Below, piece by piece: positions 55,637 to 64,000 of a stretch of DNA of 64,000 nucleotides (the stretch's first letter is position 1; each line of letters opens with the position of its first letter). The position numbers and the translations under genes were made by a program. This DNA comes from Protea cynaroides (taxonomy: Eukaryota; Streptophyta; Magnoliopsida; Proteales; Proteaceae). Below the pieces are notes generated by a model that did no database searches, was not told the origin of the DNA, and was given only the letters and a program-made list of their open reading frames with translations. The stretch spans positions 41,033,016-41,097,015 of the forward strand of contig CM053269.1 in NCBI GenBank assembly GCA_028583415.1, read 5' to 3'.

Positions 55637-56923
55637 ATGGTAGGCAAAAACGATCGTAGAGGCTCACGAAAGCGTCACCACTCTAGGGTGCGCCAAGTTG
55701 AGGAAAATGTGGAAACTGAATATGTTGGAGAGCAAAATCAAAACCCGGAAAGTGCAGAAGGGCAGACCCCCAGGGCACCGACCAACTTGCCAGGCCCTCC
55801 TCACACTAACTTAGAGACGATTGTCACAAATTTGATTTATCAGATGGAAGCTCAGCAGAAGACGTTCCTGGATGAGATGCTGAAGATGTTCAGGCCACTA
55901 GGATATATCCCTACAGAAGGCACACCTGAACATAGGGGAAATAACACCACACGGCCAATGGATGGTAGCTCTGGGCCAATGGGCCAAAGACAGAATCTAC
56001 AACCACCACACCAATTTCCATCTTCGTCTGCCTATCAAGGAGTCTACCCATACCCACCACCATGGTACATAATGAATGTACAGGGACAACACGATCTGAG
56101 TCGAGCAGTGATAGGTTCTTAAAACTGAAACCCCCTACATTCACAGGGAAGCCAAGAAAACCACTATGGCCTGCACAGTGGGTTGCTGAGATGGAGAAGA
56201 ATTTCCATCTGATGACATGTACAGAGGATGAGAAGGTGTTGTTCGCTACGCACATGCTAAAGGAGGATGCAAACGCTTGGTGGAATTCTACACGGACGTA
56301 TTTGGAGACAAAGTACACTCAGATTGATTGGGCAGTGTTCAAGGGAGCCTTCTTTGATAAATATTTTCCAAAGAGCTTTAGAGATCAGATGGAGAAGGAA
56401 TTTCTAAACCTGCAGCAATCTCAGTCAACGGTTGATGCCTACCAGAAGAGATATGAAGAGTTATTCTTCTTTGCACCAGCAAGTATGCAAGAAGAAGAAA
56501 CAAAGATCCGTAGGTTCACCATGGGACTGCGTGGAAGCATTAGAGAGCACATCTTGGGTGTGGAGAAAAAGGCCTATAATGAGGCCGTACAGGTTGCGAG
56601 GGTGATAGAGTCAAGTCAAAGGGACAACTTCTTTGCACAGAATAGAGGACTGAAGAGACCGGCTACTGAGACTTCTGGTAGCAGCAATAATAGATCATTC
56701 CGTCCTTTCAGGACTCAGCCCACTGTAGTACCAGCAAGGAACACTACTGCACCACCACCGCCACAGTTCGCTGGACAAAACCCGAACATTAAATGTTTCA
56801 ACTGTCAGCAACTGGGTCATGTTGCAAGGACCTGCACTCTACCTAGGAAACAACCTCCACAGTAAGGAAAGGTATTTGCCGTCACCACTGAAGAGGCAGT
56901 CGCATCACTTGATGTGGTTACTG
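55637..56923 (+). pseudogene. Gag of element B
   Basis: It starts at ATG 55637 with a charged N-terminus, then a Pro/Gln-rich stretch. One frameshift near 56110 leads to FLKLKPPTFTGKPRK and a complete capsid domain (WPAQWVAEMEKNFHLM, ANAWWNSTRTYLE, FFDKYFPKSFRDQMEKEFLN, RRFTMGLRGSIREHILG), then the CCHC knuckle CFNCQQLGHVARTC. A TAA at 56863 interrupts before GKVFAVTTEEAVASLDVV. The end is set at the splice donor 56923|56924. Confidence 0.85.
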
Positions 56924-57001
56924 GTATGATTCTATCCCTTCCTAATTGTTTTACTGTTGTTATGTTTGAGCATGTAGAACTAAGGGATAACTGAATTTCA
57001 G
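56924..57001 (+). other. Putative intron between gag and protease (B)
   Basis: 78 nt from GTATGATTC to AATTTCAG. Removing it joins DVVTG to TVSIVGIPARVLFDSG in frame. Left in, the frame meets TGA just before the acceptor, so splicing would separate Gag from Gag-Pol. Confidence 0.55.
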
Positions 57002-60000
57002 GGACTGTAAGTATAGTTGGTATACCTGCCAGAGTACTCTTTGACTCTGGGGCCACGCACTCCTTCGTTTCTATTTCTTTTGAGAAGCGAATGGAATTAC
57101 CTGTCAAGTGTTTGAACCCAAGCTTGATAGTTCACTCTCCGTTGGGATTCGAAGTGGTGTTGACTAAATATTATGGGCCGTGTACAGTTAGCATTGAGGG
57201 CCGAACCCTAGAAGCAAATCTGGTTCAACTCGAGATGGCAGTCTTTGACATCATCTTGGGAATGGATTGGCTAGGCCATCATTCAGCTAGCTTATTATGT
57301 GGCAAAACAAAACTTGTGCTTAAAGATGAGAAGGGCAAGGAGTTTAGCATCACTGGGACCAAGTTACCTAGGAAGCGGAAGCTGATCCTCTCCGCCCTAA
57401 AAGCTAAGAGATGCTTAGAGAAGGGAGGAGTAGGGTAATTAGTGTCTGTGGTCGACATCACTTCTGAGGTGCCAAGGATGGAAGATCTAGATGTGGTACG
57501 AGAGTTTCCAGATGTGTTTCCAGAAGACCTCCCAGGTCTACCTCTAGACAGGGCCATAGAGTTCGTGATAGACCTGATGCCAGGGTCAGCACCGGTGTCT
57601 AAAGCACCGTAGAGGATGGCTCCTACCAAATTAAAGGAGTTGAAGACCCAATTACAAGAACTACTAGATAAGGGTTTCATATGACCAAGCATATCGTCAT
57701 GGGGAGCACCTGTATTGTTCGTCAAGAAGAAGGACGATAGTGTACGGCTATGTATTGACTACCGAGAGCTGAACAAGTTAACCATCAAGAATCGATATCC
57801 TTTGCCTAGGATCGATGATCTGTTCGATCAGTTATAGGGTGCAAAGGTTTTCTCGAAGATTGATCTCAGATCAGGGTATCACCAATTGAAGATCAAGGCC
57901 GGAGATATTCCAAAGACTGCTTTCAAGACAAGGTATGGGCATTATGAGTTTCTGGTAATGTCATTCGGGTTGATTAACACTCCAGCATCGTTCATAGAAC
58001 TGATGAACCGAGTGTTTCATGACATGTTGGACACTTCGGTCATCGTATTCATCGATGACATATTGGTCTACTCAAAGGACAGGGAGGCTCATGCAACACA
58101 TTTGAAAGTAGCCCTACAACGGCTAAGAAGAGAGAAGCTTTATGCCAAGTTCAAGAAGTGTGAATTTTGGCTGAAGGAGGTGGCTTTCTTGGGCCACGTA
58201 GTATCTGAAGACGGTATCAAGGTAGATCCAAGTAAGATAGCTGATATAGTAGGATGGAAAGCACCAAAATCAGTTACGGAGATTCGTAGTTTCCTCGGAT
58301 TGACTGGTTACTATAGAAGATTTGTGGAAGACTACTCAAGGATCGCCGTTCCACTTATTAGACTAACCAAGAAGGGAGAAAAATTTATATGGTCAGATGA
58401 GTGCGAGAAATACTTTCAGACTTTGAAGTCAAGACTAGTCTCTGCACCTATCTTGACCATCCCAACACTAGGCTTACCGTTTAACCTATATACGGATGCC
58501 TCAGGGTTGGGTCTTGGATGTGTGTTGATGTAAGGAGAACAGGTGATTGCCTACGCATCAAGACAATTGAAAGAGCATGAAAAGAATTATCCTACACATG
58601 ATTTGGAGTTAGCAGCGGTAATAAATGCAATCAAGACTTGGAGACACTACCTTTATGGTGAGAAGTTTCAGATTAAGTCAGATAACAAGAGCTTAACATA
58701 TCTTTTCACTCAGAAGGACCTGAATATGAGACAGAGGAGATGGCTGGAGTTATTAAAAGATTATGATTGTGACATTTAGTACCATCCGAGTAAGGAAAAT
58801 GTCGTGGCTGATGCTTTAAGCAGAAAGTGGGCACTGAAACCTGAGGCAGGACCAAGTACAAATGCTGCATTGTATGCTGCAGCCTCGAGCTCAACAGAGA
58901 ATGATGAAGAGTATATAATAGAGACTGCAAGAGATCTAGTGGAACAGGGCTTAATTCATAAGTTCATATTGATGTTCGCAGCCTTGAAGATCTCATCGGA
59001 TCTCATAGATGAGGTCAAGGTAGCAATCCTACAGGATCCACACCTCAAGACTGTACAAGAAGATCTAGAGAAGGGTAACAACAATCCTGACTTTACCTTG
59101 GATTCAAACAAGGTACTCAGGTATCGTGGACGATTATGTATACTCGAGAGTTAAAACTTAAATATCAGAGATCGAGTTATGACAGAAGCTCATTACACTC
59201 CATACTCGGTACATCCAGGAAGCACCAAAATATACCATGATTTAAGAAGATTATATTGGTGAAGGGGTATGAAAGCAGATATAGCTTGTTTTGTATTCCA
59301 ATGTCTGAATTGCCAGCAAGTTAAAGCAGAAAGGTAGAGACCCGTAGGTTTACTACAACCATTATCAGAACTGCATGGAAGTGGGATTGTATCACAATGA
59401 ATTTCATCACTGGCCTACCCTTGACACCAAGGTCGGTGGATGCGGTTTGGGGTATAGTCGATTGACTTACCAAGACAGCTCGATTCATTTCGGTCAGACC
59501 TCAGTATACCATGGAGAAGCTAGCCAAGCTATATGTAGATAATATAGTCAGACTTTATGGCGTCCTAGAGAGTATAGTATCTGACAGAGATCCCCATTTT
59601 ACATCAAAGTTCTGGTAAGGATTACAGAAAGCTAGTTCGCTTATAACAATAGCTACCAGGCTACAATTCAGATGGCGCCATATGAGGCACTCTATGGGAA
59701 GAAATATCGTACACCTCTGTTATGGAATGAGGTGGGAGAAATAAGAATTGTAGGACCAGAGTTTGTCGAAGAAACTTGTCGAGTGATTGATCAGATCAAG
59801 GAAAGAGTGAAGACAGCTCAAGTTCGACAGAAGCACTATGTGGAAAATCGACGTCGAGATCTGGAGTTTGTAGTGGGTGACAAGGTATTCTTGAAGATAT
59901 CACCTGTGCGAGGTCTGAAACGGTTTGGTAAAAAGGGAAAGTTATGCCCTAGGTATGTGGGACCGTACAAGATTTTGACCAGACGTGGTAATGTGGCATA

Positions 60001-60331
60001 TCAAATGGCTTTACCACCATCCATGTCAAGCGTTCATGATGTGTTCCATGTATCTTTATTGAAGAAGTATGTCAGGGATCCATCGCACATCTTGGCAGCA
60101 GACCCACCAGACTTGACAGAGGACTTGACATTTAAAGTGGTACCTGTGATGCTCACAAGCCGAAAGGTACAACAACTTCGAAGCAAAGATATCCACTATG
60201 TGAAAGTGCATTGGAAAAGCCAAGATTTCGAAGAAATTACTTGGGAGGAGGAGAGCGCGATGAGAAAGGAATACCCTAACCTTTTCGACGATCAAGGTAC
60301 GTTCAAATTTCGAGGCCGAAATTTCTTTTAA
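57002..60331 (+). pseudogene. Pol of element B: protease, RT, RNase H, integrase, chromodomain-like end
   Basis: Protease LFDSGATHSF (57045), FDIILGMDWLGHHSAS, RT RELNKLTIKNRYPLP, KTRYGHYEFLVMSFGL and FIDDILVYSK (58050), RNase H YTDASGLGLG and YASRQLKEHEKNYP, integrase zinc-finger region (59230-59340, degraded), core partly deleted near 59580-59640, then AYNNSYQATIQMAPYEALYG, VFHVSLLKKYVRD and a chromodomain-like IHYVKVHWKSQ. The RT stretch 57886-58530 is open. Nonsense codons lie near 57437, 57608, 57682, 57834, 58531 and 58777. Ends at TAA 60329. Confidence 0.88.
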
Positions 60332-60397
60332 GGGTGGGGGAGTTGTGAAACCTACATGTAAATTTCGGGAATGAAATTTCTTTTAAGGGTGGGGAGT
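60303..60397 (+). promoter_or_regulatory. Duplicated polypurine tract of element B
   Basis: GAAATTTCTTTTAAGGGTGG occurs at about 60318 and 60374, each followed by GGAGTTGT. The second abuts the 3' LTR. Confidence 0.75.
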
Positions 60398-62715
60398 TGT
60401 AAGACCCGCACTTCATGAACCCGGTCTAAACCTTGATTTCATGTCATAACAGGTCTCCCAATCATCACCGGGCCAGACGGGACGAGTGGATGACAACCAG
60501 GTATAAAATCGGACCAAAATAAGTATGAACTTAGTCATACCGGTCGATGGTACCAGTCTTAGCATTGGTACCGATCGACCGGTATAGTCAGCATACTACC
60601 AAGATCCGGAACCGGATCTCTGTGGGTCCCACTTTTCAAAGTCCGAACCCTAAGACTTTTCTAATCCTAGGAGGCTCCCTAAACCTAAATCGTAGCGTAT
60701 TTAAACCCCTCTAAACCTCCTCGAATCCCTTCCATTGACTCTCACAAACCCTAGAGAGGAGAAGGAGATTGAAGAAGGAGAAGGAGCTAGCAAGAAGAAG
60801 GAAGGGTCGCCATTATCGTTCGACAAAGAACACCTTACGCAAATCGACGGTAAGTGCCTGAACCTTCTTCTACTCTATGAACTCTAGAATGGTTAGTGTA
60901 GTTGAATCAATACCATGCAAAGCAGGTATTGATCTAAACCCTACTTTGCCGTCAAACCCTAATTTAGATGATCAACCCTAGATTCGAGTTCTAGGATGAA
61001 GACCAACAAAACTAGGACTTGAATGGAGTTGGAAACAACTCTAACTCAATGCTCAGACCTAGATTGTGTAGGAGAAACCCTAGAATCAATAGGGAATGAC
61101 CGGCGACAGTCGAGAAACCAAGTGTATGGTCTTCCGGAGATATACCGGTCGACTATACCGGTTGCACCTTGTGCGACCGGTATGTTGCGACCGGTACCTC
61201 CCGGGAGCTGGTCTGTGGGGGACCAGCTGACCATACCGGTCGTAGGTTTTCCCCACAGAGCTGCGACTGGTATATGTGACCGGTCAGCCCTGTGAAATGT
61301 ATTTTTTTGCCATTGTTGATTTTCCGACCAACGTAAGCCTATTATAATTAAACCCTAATATTATGTAGGACTTTGTGATAGCAAATTTGGATCTTGCGAC
61401 GTGGAGCAAACTATCAAACGAGCGTCAGGTAAGGGAATCGGACCTAAACCCTAATAATCTAATGGACATTAAACTGTTGTTAATAACAATGACTCTGTGG
61501 ATTGATGTTTGTGCATATTCGCATGTCATCCTTTACTTTCAGTTATTATTATTGTTCGTGCATACTCGCTATGCTAGGATGTGATTGTTAGGCATGTGAT
61601 TGTTTTCGTTGGTGTGTGCAATGGGAATGACCTGGGGTCTGGGATCATTCCTCGCACTAGCACCTTTTGTAGTATTTTATCTTAGCATGCTTGTTGCGGG
61701 TAGGGCATCAGGGGGAGGACGTGGTACTGTGGTCTCCGGCCTGACCACCAGACTCTAACTCTATCTCTATGCCGCAGGGAGTTATGTTGGGATAGGGTCT
61801 ACCTTGCGTATTGTTCTGTCTTAGTATGCTTGGTGCGGGTAGGACATCAGGGGGAGGACGTGGCACTGTGGTCTCCGGTCTGGCCACCAGACTCTAGCTT
61901 TATCTCTATGCCATAGGGAGCTGTGCTGGGATAGGACTTACTGTGATGACATATAGGATTGGTTAGTTGCGAGTCCAGTTTGCAAGCCCTCGCCAACAGG
62001 GGCTTAGGTGTTGGTATGAGTGGAGCATCAGGGGAGGTGTGTGGATGCCTTAGCTCTATCTTTATTCCATGGTGGGTGCATGTGGGTCGACAGCGGTGTG
62101 ATCTACTGGGCGATGCCACACACTCGTGTATAGAGGTGCGATGGCCACCAATCATTTCTATAGCACATTGCAAACTTAAACCAGACCACAACATAAAATG
62201 ACTATTACTCATGCATATGAATGTTACATTGTTTGATTGTCTTACTGAGCTGAGTTGTGAGCTCACCCTTGTGTATACACCATTTTTAGATGTTGATGCA
62301 GGTTACACAGTGGACGACTACATGAACGTGCCGGCATACGGAGGCGTGGCTGCTCTGGATGTGCAGGCAGGAGAGGACGAGCATGACGCTTCATGCGAGT
62401 GCCCTTTCTGCGTGTACCTTTATGATTTGATTTGATTTGATTTATTTTAATTATTTTCAGTGGGAATGAAGTTGATGTAAAAATATTATTTAAGTTCCAG
62501 TTATTTGAATAATTGAATATTTTATTTAAATTTATTAATAGATTACTCAGTTCATTTTATTAAAGACTTCCGCTGTATTTATTATTATTCTGATTGTGGT
62601 TATGTGCAATGGTTTGTATGAGTGGACACGGTCTTATTGAGATCCTGGTGTGAGCCGTTGGTTCAGTGACGGTTCACTCACACCATTCTGGTTGGTTCAG
62701 AATTGGAGTGTGACA
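60398..62715 (+). repeat. 3' LTR of element B
   Basis: It begins TGTAAGACCCGCACTTC and ends GGAGTGTGACA. Confidence 0.95.
61369..62435 (+). CDS. LTR microgene exons 2 and 3, element B 3' LTR copy
   Basis: The leader donor is at 60849. Exon 2 is 61369-61428 (60 nt) with intact ATGTAG acceptor and CAG|GTAAGG donor. Exon 3 starts at 62290; the usual TAG is TAT here so the frame extends four codons to 62435. DDYMNVPAYGGVAALDVQAG and the SCECPFCVYL tail are intact. No AUG in the leader. Confidence 0.45.
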
Positions 62716-62832
62716 CCATGGGTTGCAAGTTCACGATTTCATGGAAGGTTGAGAAAGTGACAGGCCGAGAGAGAAGAGGGAGCGTGGAGGTTGGGGAGAT
62801 AGAACGGGTATTGCATGAGGGTAGGTTATAGA

Positions 62833-62835
<3 letters not shown>

Positions 62836-62881
<46 letters not shown>
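62836..62881. repeat. (GA)n microsatellite
   Basis: An uninterrupted GA run of over 40 bases. Confidence 0.95.
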
Positions 62882-62887
<6 letters not shown>

Positions 62888-63418
62888 GAGGATGAGGAGA
62901 AGGAATGAAGAGAGACACAATGGGAAGATCGGAAGTGGTGAGAATTTTCTAATAAATGCATTTACAACCCCATCCTCTCAGGCTTCCAAAATTGGACCTT
63001 AGAAATTCAATAGTTTCCCAAACCTCTCTATTTTAATGCCCTAGATTTAACTTAAAAGGAGAAGTGTTGAGAATGGATTCCCCTTAAATGCTTTCAACGG
63101 TTGAGAACAAGAGGTTGCAACGAAAGAGAAAAGGAAAAGGTTGAAGAAAAGAAAAAAGTTGGAACAAGAGATTGCAGAAAAAGAAAGAAGGAAAAGGTTG
63201 CAGAGAAGGAGAGAAGGAAAAGGTTCGAGAGAAAAAGAAACTTAGAGATGCAGAGTGAACCGATTTCATTTCAGTTTTTTGCATTTTTCCATACAAAGTC
63301 TCTCACCAACTTTGTCTACTCCATTTCTACATATGACCGTTTGAACTCTTAACCGCCATGTGTTGGCCATCACATTATCACTGGCAAGTCTCCAGCCGAA
63401 TCCCTTTTTAGTGAAAAA

Positions 63419-63509
63419 ATATATATATATAAAGGAACCTTCCTTTTTAATGAGAATATATATTCTCATTAAAATGGAAGGTTCTTTTATATATATATAT
63501 ATATATATG
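63419..63509. repeat. Near-perfect hairpin flanked by (AT)n
   Basis: AAAGGAACCTTCC-TTTTAATGAGAATA (63431 on) is mirrored by ATTCTCATTAAAA-GGAAGGTTCTTT ending near 63488. Arms are about 28 bp with almost no loop, embedded in ATATAT. Probably a small MITE. Confidence 0.8.
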
Positions 63510-64000
63510 AGGTCTTAAAAATCAGATCCAAATTGTTGTTTTTATGTAGTTATGGTCTGAAAACTTCCTTCTTTGTTTGTCAAGATAAATTGATGGTTTT
63601 GAAATTATCATACAAAATATCAAAGTATAAAAGTAAACCCTTTAACCAACAAACAAATTTCGATTGAATGGTCACCAATACTTAACAATAAATGTTACAA
63701 GTAATATAATTTTCTATTTGGCTCCAAACTCTCACAAGCTAGTCCAATATATCAGGCCACAAGACTTGAATGCCAAAATATAAATGTAAATGTTTTTGGA
63801 GCGGTTCACTCTATGGGAGTCAAACTTGATCCGTGTTTATCAATCGTCTTTCTACTCCGAATTAGCTCCGGAGCTAAGAAGTAAGGAACTGGAGTGTTAT
63901 CAAACGAAGCCTAATCGTATCTTGAGTTATGTTTTTATGTTATATGTTATAGTATGACTAATCAACCCCTTCAATAGGGGAGTGAAATACTTACACTCGT

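Larger units (their letters stand above)
50846..62715 (+). mobile_element. Tekay-like chromovirus B (Ty3/gypsy)
   Basis: A full-length 11.87-kb element flanked by a perfect CCATG duplication (50841-50845 and 62716-62720). Same layout as A: LTRs of 2334 and 2318 bp, PBS, antisense gene, gag, intron, pol, double PPT. Its LTRs differ from each other by roughly 5-10 percent by eye, and pol has about eight nonsense codons of the TAG/TGA type expected from C-to-T decay, so it is older than A. Confidence 0.95.
62721..64000. other. Right flank, low-complexity purine DNA and a hairpin, no gene
   Basis: Purine-rich imperfect repeats of GGAAAAGGTTGCAGAGAAG type at 63120-63240 translate to Lys/Glu-rich nonsense. 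Nothing else is recognised. Confidence 0.45.

Overview
This window looks like repeat-rich nuclear DNA of a flowering plant. It holds one terminal exon of the peroxisomal acyl-CoA oxidase gene ACX4, a broken YUCCA (flavin monooxygenase, auxin synthesis) gene fragment, and otherwise almost only transposable elements of plant type: Ty1/copia, Ty3/gypsy chromoviruses, a Sirevirus-like element, a hAT element and foldback/MITE-like DNA. The species cannot be named from the sequence. There is a 500-N assembly gap at 22966-23465.

Left part (1-16834). A minus-strand copia LTR is cut by the window edge. A 1.08-kb hAT element (2711-3788) has a perfect 8-bp target duplication. A 2.6-kb non-coding copia-type element (TRIM/LARD class, 5109-7694) sits in an intron only 34 bases before the last ACX4 exon (7729-7860). 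Beyond it is AT-rich intergenic DNA with a tandem duplication, an inverted-repeat-bounded element carrying a coding-like relic (10434-11848), a 1.06-kb foldback (13391-14449) and smaller hairpins.

Middle part (16835-24957). A Sirevirus-like copia element lies on the minus strand with 1.6-kb, partly identical LTRs, a gag and protease but no integrase or reverse transcriptase. It is followed by a YUCCA pseudogene with a partial copy of itself in inverted orientation.

Right part (24958-62715). This is a nest. A 5-kb Ale-like copia element (minus strand, 24958-50312) was split by a solo gypsy LTR (27064-29227, TSD AAAAC) and by a gypsy element G1 (30388-48522, TSD GGAAG). G1 was split in turn by a second solo LTR (31674-34096, TSD TCTCT) and by a 12-kb chromovirus A (35171-47116, near-TSD CTATA/CTGTA). 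A related 11.9-kb chromovirus B (50846-62715, TSD CCATG) lies beside the nest. Removing each insertion restores the interrupted reading frame exactly.

The most unusual content is in the gypsy elements. (1) Every LTR copy carries what looks like a three-exon microgene: a leader exon with a GT donor, a 60-nt exon and a 134-nt exon ending in a Cys-rich DEHDASCECPFCV-type tail. Reading phase is conserved, and protein sequence is better conserved than the introns. (2) Elements A and B both carry, between primer-binding site and gag, an antisense gene of about 400 codons with a spliced 5' leader. (3) Arrays of ACCGGT palindromes stand before the LTR TATA box, in the first LTR intron, and between the antisense gene and gag. 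(4) A small intron appears to separate gag from protease. Many CAG/CTG versus CG(G) differences between LTR pairs suggest base-calling errors at methylated CHG sites, so frameshifts in element A and the Sirevirus should be read with caution.
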